Assembly: GCA_028023455.1 (NCBI GenBank)
Contig: JAQFVV010006425.1
Coordinates: forward strand, 1,426,001-1,490,000
Length of the DNA: 64,000 bases
Direction of reading: 5' to 3'
From: Epiperipatus broadwayi
Taxonomy: Eukaryota > Onychophora > Udeonychophora > Euonychophora > Peripatidae
Positions 11,576 to 21,479 of the stretch are shown here, one piece after another. Under the pieces are notes generated by a model. That model had not been told where the DNA came from, ran no database searches, and was given only the letters and a program-made list of their open reading frames with translations. Position 1 is the first letter of the stretch, and the number at the start of each line of letters is the position of its first letter. The position numbers and the translations under genes were made by a program.

Positions 11576-11593
11576 GGCCTGACCAGTGACAGT

Positions 11594-11678
11594 ACTAGCA
11601 TGGGATTCAAACCTGGGTCTTTAGATTTTTGATTATTGAAATTTAAGGTAACGCTCTAACCAACTGAGCCATCCTGCC
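11594..11678 (-). other. tRNA-like segment inside PLE 1
   Basis: Minus strand begins GGCAGGATGGCTCAGTTGG (A-box-like) and has GGTTTGAATCC (B-box-like) 50-60 nt further on, with an enlarged and unpaired anticodon region. The same segment is present in the other arm at 15075-15158, so it belongs to the element. It does not fold as a normal tRNA. Confidence 0.6.
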
Positions 11679-11709
11679 AAAGGCAACAGTATGTAGTAAT
11701 TTCATATAC

Positions 11710-12078
11710 TTATCTATGAGGTTCCTCCTGATTTCTCCACTTTTTCCTCAGAGCAAAGTTGATTAGTGATTTCCATACATTATGTATAGTCACACTAGGT
11801 TGGCTTATGGGATTTTTTGCCATTGTCATGTGAGCAGCTTCTTTAAATTTTTTTCTTTGTACCTTTTCTTCTTTATCCAATATTTTTGTATTTTCCCAAT
11901 TGAACATACGTTCATTGGTCCATACATGGTCTGCTACCTTAGACACATCTGTTTTCTCTCTTCTAATCATCAGTTTATGTTCTTGCAAGCACTTTTGAAT
12001 GGGACGGCTGGTCTCACCAATACATGTTCTTCCACATTCACATGGTATTTCATAGATGCAGTTTTTTCTTTGCAGCAT
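11710..12078 (-). pseudogene. PLE 1 GIY-YIG endonuclease domain
   Basis: The frame follows the RT in phase after a TGA. It has the PLE-type endonuclease signature: IYEIPCECGRT, then IGETSRP with the catalytic Arg kept, but the motif Tyr is replaced by Cys (RTCIGE instead of RTYIGE). The CxC pair is part of the zinc-binding signature found in PLE endonucleases. The domain nicks target DNA for priming. The C-terminal tail (ISQPS then a W motif) matches other PLEs. It is probably inactive because of the Tyr loss and upstream stops. Confidence 0.85.
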
Positions 12079-12111
12079 TTCAAGTTTAGGCTTTGTAGAT
12101 GTTAGAATTCC

Positions 12112-13962
12112 TCATAGTGTGGTATGGCTCTGAAAAGCTGTTCTGATGTTATACTGATTGCAGATTTTCCTTAATTTGTCTGCTATTTTTGGAATGTATG
12201 GATACACTACAGTACCAATAATTGTCTTTTCACTTGATGGTTCTTTTTGTTGTCTGTTTAATGTTTTCTTAATAACAGCTGATGGATAACCATTTTTCTT
12301 AAGAGTTTGTTCTATATAGATCTTTTCTTTTTCCAAATCACCAGTTTCTGAACAAACTTCTTTTGCTCTGTTCTACAGTGATAGTATAACTCCATGTTTT
12401 GTGTTTCTGGTGTGATTACATGTATAGGCTAGGTATTTTTCTGTATGTGTAGGTTTTCGGTAAACTGTAGTTTTGATTTTGCCATGAGGGAGTCTTGTCA
12501 CAAGAACATCTAAGAATGCCAATTTTTGTTCTTGTTCTGGTTCTATTGTAAATTTAATTGAAGGGGATATGTTGTTGATGTGTGTCCAGAAAGTTTGTAG
12601 TAATGCTTCACCATGTGGCCATACAACAAATGTATCATCCACATAGCGAAGCCAAACTTTAGGTGGATAAGGAGTAGTTTTTATGGCTGTGGTTTCAAGT
12701 TCTTCCATGTAAATATTGCTAATCAGGGCAGACAATGGTGAGCCCATAGCCATTCCTTGATTTTGTTGGAAGAACTCTGTGTTATATTGAAAGTAGGTTG
12801 TTTTTATACAGAAAGTTAATAGTTCCATTATGCTATCAATAGGAAGAGCTGTTCTGGTTTGTAAACTATTATCATCATTTAACCTTTTTCTTACAGTAGA
12901 CAATGCTTCTTCACATGGTACATTTGTGAATAAACTTTCCACATCAAAGCTTACCAGTAAGTCAGTTCTTTCAATTTTCATGTTCTTGATTAATTCTACA
13001 AAGTGTCTAGAATCCCTGACAAAGGATTGGGTCTTGTATGCCAAAGGACTTAGAACTTTGAGAAGAAATCTTGCCAAATTCTGGCAAGGTGAATCTCTAG
13101 AACTAACAATAGGTCGTAATGGAACATGATCCTTATGGATTTTAGGTAGACCATAAAGATGAGGAATTTTGCTGAAATATGATGTTATTTTACTCTTTTC
13201 TGAATCAGTGAAGTACTTGCGATGCTTTCTGAGTAATGCTTGTAACTTTGTTTCCATACTTGGTATTGGATCTTTTGCCACTTTTCTATATTGGCCAGCT
13301 GTGAGGAGTTCTTGTATTTTGTTGTCATAATCAGTTGTATCCATTACAACTGTTGCATTGCCTTTGTCAGCAGGGAGAATAATTATAGATTTATCTGCTT
13401 TGAGAGATTTAATTGCTTTCCTCTCACCATAGGATATGTTTGACTGCAATTTTTGTTGCTTGTCAAGTGTTCTTTTTATTCTCCAGTGCACTTCTGCTGC
13501 TTCTTCTAAAGGCAATTTTTGAGTGACTTCCTCAGTGGCTGCCATTATATCTAATAAGGGGATATTAGATAGTGTTACCGCAAAGTTTAATCCTCTTTCA
13601 AGAACAGAAATTTCAGTATCTGTTAGATGTTTAGAACTTAGATTTTTAACAGATAAAGCTGTTACATTGCTTGGTACATTATGATTTTTGATATGCCCAT
13701 GTAGGTTAGCAAGTTTCTTCTTTTGACATTCTTTTATTTTTCCATGTAATATAGAATATGATTTTCTTACTGCTTGAAAAACTCTCATGTAGTCATTGTC
13801 AGTAAGTTTATTTTTTAGAAGACATTCTACAGTATTAATTGAATGCATTGTTTGATACTTAGAAAACCTTTGAGCATTTATTCTTTCTCTTAACAGAGCT
13901 TCACTTGCTCTCTGAGTAATTTTCTCAGCTCTCTGAGAGTGAATTGGAGGTTTTAGTTGCAA
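12112..13962 (-). pseudogene. PLE 1 reverse transcriptase, broken by one nonsense codon
   Basis: A 529-codon frame (13962-12373) continues in phase after a TAG (12373-12375) to the TGA at 12112; the sister copy has TGG at the TAG site. Visible PLE RT landmarks in order are ADKGNATVVM, IYGLPKIHK-like HLYGLPKIHK, motif A SFDVESLFTNVP, motif B QGMAMGSPLS, motif C RYVDDTFVVW with both Asp kept, and an LAFLDVLV motif. Upstream of the Met the frame stays open for about 26 codons (to about 14040) with sequence like PLE N-termini, so the real start may lie further out. The enzyme copies element RNA at a nicked target. Confidence 0.92.
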
Positions 13963-14111
13963 ACCTTTAGGAATTATCCCTTCCGATTTACATTTACATA
14001 GGAAAGTTAAATGATTTTCTACTTTGGCCAGCTCTAATGTCTAAAGTTTAATATAGTATCGGGTCCATACCGAATACTACTCCATATCCACCTAAAGTTT
14101 GGCTTCGCTAT

Positions 14112-14642
14112 GTGGATGATACATTTGTTGTATGGCCACATGGTGAAGCATTGCTACAAACTTTCTGGACACACATCAACAACATATCCCCTTCAATTAA
14201 ATTTACAATAGAACCAGAACAAGAACAAAAATTGGCATTCTTAGATGTTCTTGTGACAAGACTCCCTCATGGCAAAATCAAAACTACAGTTTACCGAAAA
14301 CCTACACATACAGGAAAATACCTAGCCTATACATCTAATCACACCAGAAACACAAAACATGGAGTTATACTATCACTGTGGAACAGAGCAAAAGAAGTTT
14401 GTTCAGAAACTGGTGATTTGGAAAAACAAAAGATCTATATAGAACAAACTCTTAAGAAAAATGGTTATCCATCAGCTGTTATTAAGAAAACATTAAACAG
14501 ACAACAAAAAGAACCATCAAGAGAAAAGACAATTAGTGGTACTGTAGTGTATCCATACATTCCAAAAATAGCCGACAAATTAAGGAAAATCTGCAATCAG
14601 TATAACATCAGAACAGCTTTTCAGAGCCATACCACACTATGA
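14112..14642 (+). pseudogene. PLE 1 RT C-terminal part, plus-strand copy
   Basis: An open 176-codon frame from motif C (VDDTFVVW) through the thumb region. It lacks the fingers and motifs A and B and so cannot be an enzyme. It reads TGG where the sister copy has a stop, and ends at the same TGA as the sister copy. Confidence 0.85.
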
Positions 14643-14675
14643 GGAATTCTAACATCTACAAAGCCTAAACTTGAA

Positions 14676-14990
14676 ATGCTGCAAAGAAAAAACTGCATCT
14701 ATGAAATACCATGTGAATGTGGAAGAACATATATTGGTGAGACCAGCTGTCCCATTCAAAAGTGCTTGCAAGAACATAAACTGATGATTAGAAGAAAGAA
14801 AACAGATGTGTCTAAGGTAGCAGACCATGTATGGACCAATGAACATACGTTCAATTGGGAAAATACAAAAATATTGGATAAAGAAGAAAAGGTACAAAGA
14901 AGAAAATTTAAAGAAGCTGCTCACATGACAATGGCAAAAAATCCCATAAGCCAACCTAGTGTGCTATACATAATGTATGGAAATCACTAA
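14676..14990 (+). pseudogene. PLE 1 GIY-YIG domain, plus-strand copy
   Basis: Keeps the motif Tyr (RTYIGET) but has Cys in place of the catalytic Arg (SCPIQ for SRPIQ), the reverse of the damage in the sister copy. A one-base deletion near 14961 shifts the frame before the C-terminal tail. Confidence 0.85.
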
Positions 14991-15074
14991 TCAACTTTGC
15001 TCTGAGGAAAAAGTGGAGAAATCAGGAGGAACCTCATAGATAAGTATATGAAATTACTACATACTGTTGCCTTT

Positions 15075-15158
15075 GGCAGGATGGCTCAGTTGGTTAGAGC
15101 GTTACATTAAATTTCAATAATCAAGAATCTAAGGACCCAGGTTCGAATCCCATGCTAG
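15075..15158 (+). other. tRNA-like segment inside PLE 1, plus-strand copy
   Basis: GGCAGGATGGCTCAGTTGG and GGTTCGAATCC match Pol III A and B boxes. The anticodon and T arms do not pair properly. Counterpart of 11594-11678. Confidence 0.6.
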
Positions 15159-15179
15159 TACTGTCACTGGTCAGGCCAG

Positions 15180-15226
15180 CAATGCCTGAAAAAGAGGGGA
15201 GAAAAATACCTCTCGAAATGTTGTGC
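15180..15226 (+). ncRNA. hammerhead-like motif in PLE 1 tail, plus-strand copy
   Basis: CTGAAAA (core G changed to A), AGAGG/CCTCT stem, then CGAAATGTTG. It keeps the GAAA that the sister has lost but has lost the CTGANGA core that the sister keeps. It is probably inactive. Confidence 0.5.
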
Positions 15227-15372
15227 ATATACTAACCTGTTTGCTGTGATATTACTAACAGTTAGTGCATATACTAACCTGTTTGCTGTGATATTATTAA
15301 CATTTGTTTGCTGTGATATTACTAACAGTTGGTGCATATACTAACCTGTTTTCTGTGATATTACTAACAGTT
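15226..15372 (+). repeat. PLE 1 terminal tandem repeats, plus-strand copy
   Basis: Inverted counterpart of 11382-11529. Confidence 0.8.
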
Positions 15373-15469
15373 GAATGCATTTGGAATATTTAACTAAAAA
15401 TTAAACTTTTCTAAAGACATTCAACACACATATTAGATGATGGAAATAGTCCAATATAAAAATACAGCT

Positions 15470-15793
15470 AGAACACCATCATCACAAACCTTCAGAAAAA
15501 CATATTCAATATCTGTTAGTATTTTAAATCAATTTTCAAATTCAAATTTAAATTTATTGAATATTTCTGAAGGTTGGTGATATCAACTGTGGATACTATT
15601 TTTATTAATAATTTCTGTCTCCCTAATTTTTAATTAAGAAATATATTCTTTCTCACTAATCGATATTCACTTTCTGTATTAGATTTTTATTAACCCCATC
15701 ACAGTCTTCAAATATGTATTTTGTATTCATTGAAATATAATCCAATTTTGCTGTACCTTTATTTGGATGTTGTCATGACATTTACTGTTTCGC
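15470..15793 (-). mobile_element. RTE-type LINE fragment, endonuclease C-terminal part
   Basis: Minus-strand translation with stops follows QHPNKGTAKLDYI and KYIFEDC, matching HPNESTAELDYI and KYIFQGC of the LINE at 27240-30495. It continues directly into 10870-11288 once the PLE pair is removed, and is preceded by 17063-17438 once the retrocopy is removed. Confidence 0.78.
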
Positions 15794-17061
15794 TTTTTTT
15801 TTTTTCACTGATGAAAGCTTTTATTCATCAAAAAGACAAAATACACAACAATTAAATAAGATTTACAAAGAGATGATTACATGGCAAAATGAAATTCAAA
15901 TACAATATGGTGAATGGGAAGGGAATACATTTGAAATTGGAAGGGGGATATCGAAAGGGTATATAGTCCAGACAAAGAAGAATCTTTGGTAAGAGTAATG
16001 TTAATAAGCTTGGTTGCCCTGGTGGATTGATAAAAGGATATGTATGTTTCATTAACTTCAGAGGAATTGCTATGTGTTAAGTCTTTAGAGGTTTCAGGGA
16101 GGAGATTTCTGAGTAATGTTTAGATGCAATAGGCTGATTTTTGTCTTTTGTAGATGAGCAATTTCAGTTTTTCCCATTATACTTGGAATGGCATTATGAT
16201 TGGTTATGTTGTTCTTTTTGGCTTGCTTTTTACTTTTGATAAAGCAAACCACAGCCTGAAAGGAAGTAAAATCCAGAGGGCAAGGAGATGGCATCTTTGA
16301 AATAAGTTCTTTGAAATAGTGCTTTTAGTTAAGTTTTGTTTGAAATTCAATTTGGGTAAATTCTGAAGGTTTTAGTTCATGTAGTTTAGGTCTCTGCATA
16401 TTTTTTTCTACTAGGGGCAGTGTCCATCTTTAAACGGTTTGAAAGAATGGAAAGTAATATGAAGAAAACAATTTTGAAATGGGGAAAATTAAATATATTG
16501 ATATAAAAGCAAAAAAAAAAAAACATTGGAAAACTTGTTATTAATAATTTTTAGTTGAGTAATGAGAAAATTGAGTGGAATTTTAGGTGGTTATTTACCC
16601 CAGAGGAGGGGGTGTCTGAAAAAAAAAATGTTAAAAAAGACTTAAATAACTGGAACAACACTCAACAAACTTTATAAATAATACAGGGAAAATGGAGTAG
16701 GAGAAATATTTAGGAATCTAAGAGGGATAAAAACCCTTTGTGGTCCATGAAACAGTTGAACCACCCACCAAATGAGGGGGGTGAGATAGTTAAATGCTGA
16801 TAAGCATAAGGTAGACAGGGAAATTATGTTTAAAATGCACTAGAACTGAGATTTAGTGAATGAAAGAATACATTAGCAGCAAAATAAGGCCTTTAAAGGG
16901 CCAAATAAATATAAACGGTACCTTTCACTGCTGCAAAACCAACTTCTCAGAGCCATTTTGTGAGAGCTGTGAGGAGGATGACTTTCCAATAAGAGCTCCA
17001 CCTATGGACTACTGTTACTGTTTAGCATCCCCCCCCCCCCCCAAAAAAAAAAAAAAAAAAA
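15794..17061 (-). mobile_element. poly(A) retrocopy inserted in the LINE
   Basis: On the minus strand the block ends in A12 (15794-15805) with AATAAA (complement of 15820-15825) about 14 nt before it, as in a polyadenylated transcript. Its 5' side is a run of 14 G (17029-17042) preceded by T19. LINE sequence resumes on each side. No protein was recognised; the minus frames at 15852-16052 and 16094-16294 are unremarkable. It may be a processed pseudogene of a non-coding RNA or a non-autonomous LINE passenger. Confidence 0.55.
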
Positions 17062-17062
17062 C

Positions 17063-17438
17063 GAATTTAAACAATTTTTCTTTTTCTGCAAACTCCATAA
17101 GTCTATGTCTTTCCCCATTTTTGTCATCATAAATAAATTTACTTAAAACCCTTTCAATCATTTTACCAATTCTAGCATTAAAGTCTCCATTGACAATTTT
17201 AAATTGTTTAGTCTAATCAAAAGCCTTTTGTACTTCCATATATAAGTCCTATACTTTTTCATTTGAATGATAACTTGTCAGGGCATAAACTTGAATTATC
17301 TGCATATGGTATCTTCCATTATGTTGACTAACTAATCTTGTCACTCACTTCTGATTTCTAATCAATTTCCCCAAAGCTGTTCTTTCACTTTTTATTTATA
17401 ATAAAACTGACTCCATTTGTGATTCCAATATTTGTGCT
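17063..17438 (-). mobile_element. RTE-type LINE fragment, endonuclease N-terminal part
   Basis: Minus-strand translation follows the apurinic-type endonuclease of the LINE at 27240-30495, including MQIIQVYA, KIVNGDFNARIG and a GERHRLMEFAEK segment, with several stops. It is the upstream end of the split minus-strand LINE and is 5'-truncated at about 17438. Confidence 0.8.
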
Positions 17439-18100
17439 TGAGAAAATCAGATGAAAAGATTTTCTAAAACAAAGGACTTCAGTGCTATGCATTTATCTTG
17501 CATTTATTTTTTCAGAGATTGACATTATTATGAATTTTATTGCCATATTTAATATATGGACTTCATTATATATATTTGTATTTTGTAATATAAAATATAA
17601 TGCCATAGAATTATATAGGTAAATTAGTATATAAAATGTACATTCTCATTGATACCTATCAAATTTTTTTTATGATACATAAACCATAATTACAAAAGCA
17701 TTAAAAGCAATTTATTTTTGTGAGTTTGTGTGAGTGTGAATGATTTGCAATTCTGTTGTGAATTGGATCTGAAAGATTTTAAGGATAACTGAGATTTTTC
17801 GAAACAACTGAAAAATCTTTCAAGGAGCTGAATTAATGCTTTAGTAGGAATTAATAAGTATGTATCTAATTATTCTTAAGAGAAGAATACATTTTTTGAA
17901 CATTTGAGGTAACTGGGTTAAAGACCATTGTGCTAACGATAAAGAGAAATAACATGATCGCATTAAACTATAGTCCTTACAACTGATGTAAGAATGATTA
18001 TTTCACTTCTGATTTAAAATAACTACTGTACTATAATTTTTGTTATTGAAGGGTAAACATTATTTTTTTCGTACCATTCATATATACATGTATCTATTTT
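17439..18100. other. AT-rich non-coding DNA, probable intron
   Basis: No recognisable element. It ends in a pyrimidine-rich stretch and TTTTACAG, the acceptor site of the receptor exon. Confidence 0.6.
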
Positions 18101-18104
18101 ACAG

Positions 18105-18308
18105 AACGACGCAGCGCTGTTGATTGATTCGTTCTACGTCTTCATACAGGGAATGACAAATTTGCTCCAAAATAAAACTGATATATTTCGTAATAACTTC
18201 AGACGAGGAGAAATGTACAACAAAGGACATAAGGGAATGGACTGCAACAAATATCCTGATATAGTTCAATGGGAGCATGGAAATTTAATCATGGATTACT
18301 TCAAAAAG
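18105..18308 (+). CDS. ionotropic glutamate receptor (AMPA/kainate class) exon, amino-terminal domain
   Basis: A 204 bp exon, 68 codons if the acceptor is phase 0, bounded by TTTTACAG and AAG|GTATGT. The product reads NDAALLIDSFYVF, then a variable stretch, a Cys (MDCNKY) and QWEHGNLIMDYFKK. This matches the family pattern of a D-A-x-x-x-F helix, a conserved Cys, W-x-HG and a following helix before the GLTG segment in the bilobed amino-terminal (ANF receptor-like) domain of non-NMDA receptors. The protein would be a postsynaptic glutamate-gated cation channel subunit. Only this exon was recognised; flanking exons must lie across large introns or outside the window. Base composition is less AT-rich than the surroundings. 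Subtype cannot be decided. Confidence 0.75.
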
Positions 18309-19270
18309 GTATGTAATTTTTAAATTAGATTATAATTAGGTTAAATTAGATTAAAGTATTTTACTTTAATGAATAATGTTTTAATTGACATATAAAAAGA
18401 GCGATCAATATTCCTTCGCTTTTTTATTATTTTTTAAAATCGCCGTCATTGTTATTTTACCTTTAATTTTAACAGATTCTAATGCCCACTTTTTTTATAG
18501 AAATATTTTTATTATTATTTTAAATGTTAAATAATTAGCGGCTTGGTTCAGATCTGTGGGTGCTGTTTATTTAAGCAGCTTCTAATGTTGACTTTAGGAA
18601 TATTTATTAGTAAGCTAGTTTGAAAGAGAGCGAAAAAAAAAAATGAAAACATGCTTCCAGGCAGGTGAACAAAACGGGAGTAAATGAGGCGTAATTGTTT
18701 AAGAGTTGAAGAAGACAATAAACGTCAGTGCTAAAAATTTTTAATTAAAATTTACAAAACTGTAATCTTTGTAATATTGTGGATTCTGTTTTACAATATT
18801 TTTCTTCAAAAAGCGAGCAATTTATTTTTTGATAGCAAATATTAAATGATCATTGTTTTAACGTGTGTGCGCATATATATATAAATCCAAAATAGATAAA
18901 ATGTTAGCCAATCTGGTTGTCATAAGGCAACCTGATTTTGAATCTGGATTTTTTTCAGTAATAGTTAGATATCAAAAGAATGAATGAAAATTTTATTACT
19001 GACCATTAATCGATTAATCTAGAGAGTGACATCTTTTTGTCTATTGTTATATATATATAACAGAGGAATGGAGCAATAATTTTGCCATCCAGTGGGCTTT
19101 TGGATTTGTTTTGCCCTATTGTACGTACGGAACACTGCATGCCATTTTTAACATAAACTTTTCTAACGTTTTTTTTACGTTTATACTTAGGGTGTGATGA
19201 ATGCATTCCCACTATTAACCGTTAATTTACCAAGCACTTGATCGCAGCAATTATCAAAAAAGAATTATAT
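18309..19270. other. probable intron, no feature seen
   Basis: Starts with the donor GTATGT. Apart from short TA runs nothing was recognised. Confidence 0.55.
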
Positions 19271-19279
19271 ATTGCTAGT

Positions 19280-19480
19280 AAAGATTATAGTAGATGGATA
19301 GTTAAAATCTTAAGCTAGATTTCAAGAGGTTGTAAAAGACCTAGAAAGATACTGTGCATGAGAAGAATGGATGGAATAAAAAAAATATGCTGGGATGATT
19401 GTGGTAAAGAAAGGCTACACTACAAAAAAACTGGGTTAAACTTGGAAGAGACCATCATCATACAATGCATCAACCAGAGT
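19280..19480 (+). mobile_element. RTE-type LINE 3'-end fragment
   Basis: About 200 bp similar to 30290-30480 (RGLVKDLE-like counterpart of the RDCKRPRKRPHVRWMDEIRK segment, then W..LGE and the 3' tail), with many changes. Extreme 5' truncation is normal for LINEs. Confidence 0.7.
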
Positions 19481-20240
19481 TAAAAATGAAGGTAATAAAT
19501 TATTAATTAATTTTTATATTCTATGTGGTTTAAACACATTTATGGAATCAAAAACTATGGATTAAAACTCAATCAGTCACTTCTGTGGTTTGATCTTTAC
19601 ATGATTTATCAAGCAGCAAGTCACTCAGTCATTATAATTACTGACCTTGATATGTATTATATCACTGCTATTTTTGTATTATAATTTTCTTATTAGATTA
19701 AGAGTTTTTGATTGAACTTCTAGAAAGAAGATCTTGACTTTTATTAAAGTACTATCAGGTAGTGAAACTATGAATTAAGCTAGTGGAAAGTCTGTTCATC
19801 TTAATAGTTTTTATATCGTAAAAAGTATTATAGATTGTGTACCTAATGTTAGGAAATAGACTTGGATGATCTGCAATATCTCTTTTAGTATTGTTTAACT
19901 GCATATCCAGAATGTTTTTTTATAAAAATCAAAAATACAATATTTAGTCATAGTATAAATAATGTTATAAAATATATTTATAGTCCACATACCCCATCGA
20001 TAATAGAACATGCTTTTCTAAGGATATGCCTTAAAATAGTCTTTGATCTAAAGTTTAATACATAGAAAAATGAATAGATCACCTCAAAGACATTTGTTGT
20101 TTTGTTTTTTGTTTTTTTTGATTGCAAAAAATCAATTAAGTTTAGGATATCATTTTTATTATTTAGATAGGCAGTTAAAATATTTTTTTTCTTTATGAAA
20201 TTAATGGTTAAAGATTCAGTCTTTGAAAAACATTTGAAGA
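19481..20240. other. probable intron, no feature seen
   Basis: AT-rich with no recognisable frame or repeat. Confidence 0.5.
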
Positions 20241-20249
20241 AGCACTCCT

Positions 20250-20690
20250 GATTACGAATACTTTTTTTTTCTTGGATGAGCTTTTATGTAAAGTCAAATC
20301 ATATCCTCAGCATAAATAAATTTTCTACTTTTTACACCTGGAAAGTAACAGATAAGTATATTAATTAAAACAGGTGAAAGAATTGGCTTTTTTAAAAGTG
20401 ATTCCATACATGTTTATTTGCAATTATTAATATTTGGAGTTTTTGATTGGTTGTTTTCCTACCTTATTAATTAAGATTTTTAGATTATTTTTTCCAACAA
20501 AATTAAAATCCGAAATCAGATCAACAAAGTAGTTTCTATTTTAACATTTTGAAAGTCTATTTCAGTGTGTGTATTTAAAATTAAAGCTTGTTTAACACTT
20601 TATACCATCTGAATATAATCTGCTTCAAATGGAAGTGGCTTTCTACCATAGGTATAATAGTTCATATGATTTCTTTTTTCAAGAGTTAAG
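20250..20690 (-). mobile_element. degenerate LINE reverse transcriptase fragment
   Basis: Minus-strand translation with several stops gives PILSPVLINILICYFPG followed by KFIYAED, a decayed version of the LSPLLFN...D-P and YADD motifs of LINE RTs. Upstream is a TYGRKPLPFEADYIQMV segment. It differs from the RTE-type LINE elsewhere in this window and may be jockey-like. Confidence 0.5.
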
Positions 20691-20814
20691 ATGCACAAAA
20701 TCATAATAGTTAGATGATATTTGTTGCAAGATTTATTAGGTTTTGAAACTTATTATTGTTAGTTTTCTGGATGATGTTTAGAAAAACTTTGTTAATCACT
20801 TTAACATTGGGTCA

Positions 20815-20890
20815 TAAGAATATGAAGAATGCATTCTGAAGAAGATTTTGGGGGCAATCAAAACTGTAAACTGTAAAAAAGGGTGGTAAA
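20815..20890 (+). mobile_element. PLE tail remnant with hammerhead-like motif
   Basis: CTGAAGA, a GATT/AATC stem around a G-rich loop, then AAAACTG. This matches the pattern of the motifs at 3485 and 62945. No PLE coding sequence is attached. Confidence 0.4.
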
Positions 20891-21479
20891 TAAAGCATTG
20901 TGTAACAATAGTAAAGTACATGGATCATTTAGTATTATATGGTATACATTTGGCAATACAATAAGAAAGAGTAGTTATTATGAATATGGAGAAATATTTC
21001 AGATTGTTTCAAAATACAACAATATTTATTTTCTTTTATTTATTAGAGATAAGTTACATATAAATAAGATGTAATAAAAATGATCCTTTATTAATTCTCT
21101 GATTTTTGATATGGTTTTAATAAAGTCACATTTTTTCTTCAAAATTAACACTATAAATAAAGAGTAGAATCAGCAGGTAATACAATTATAAGATTTGCAC
21201 TTGTTCTTTATTTTTCTATCTTTTCATTCTTTTTTTGGTATTCACTGCGGTAAAATTTTAATTGTGGACTAGAAAAACCTGATCTCAAAAATGATGTTTT
21301 TTTAACATGCAAGTGTAACAGCCAAGACAAAGAGACTTATAACCTATATAACTAATTATGTAATTTAATAAATTAAAAGAACTGTAAGTTATAATATTAT
21401 AGTTGAAAAAAGTGCTAGTATCTTTTATCATCTTTTTGTAAAAATAAAACATAGGCAGCTTCTATTTCCACAAAGAACT

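Larger units (their letters stand above)
11290..14040 (-). mobile_element. Penelope-like element 1, minus-strand copy
   Basis: The nearly complete member of a head-to-head PLE pair. In element orientation it holds the reverse transcriptase, a GIY-YIG endonuclease, a tRNA-like segment, a hammerhead-like motif and about 42 bp tandem repeats. Its 3' half (11290-12678) is an inverted repeat of 14076-15467. It sits inside a minus-strand LINE. Confidence 0.85.
14076..15467 (+). mobile_element. Penelope-like element 1, 5'-truncated plus-strand copy
   Basis: Inverted repeat of 11290-12678. It starts just before RT motif C (RYVDD) and runs through GIY-YIG, the tRNA-like segment, the hammerhead-like motif and the terminal repeats. 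It is separated from its sister by the N-terminal two thirds of the minus-strand RT, giving a head-to-head pair. Confidence 0.88.

Noticed and set aside
15075-15158. Functional tRNA gene in the PLE tail
   Set aside because: Box-like motifs are present, but the anticodon arm is enlarged and unpaired and the T stem is imperfect. It is repeated in both PLE arms.
15801-15835. CTGATGA near a T tract as another hammerhead
   Set aside because: No GAAA at the needed distance and no stem I partner. It lies at the 3' end of the retrocopy.
17790-17830. CTGAGATTTTTCGAAAC as a hammerhead core
   Set aside because: The core does not fit CTGANGA and there is no paired stem II of proper length.
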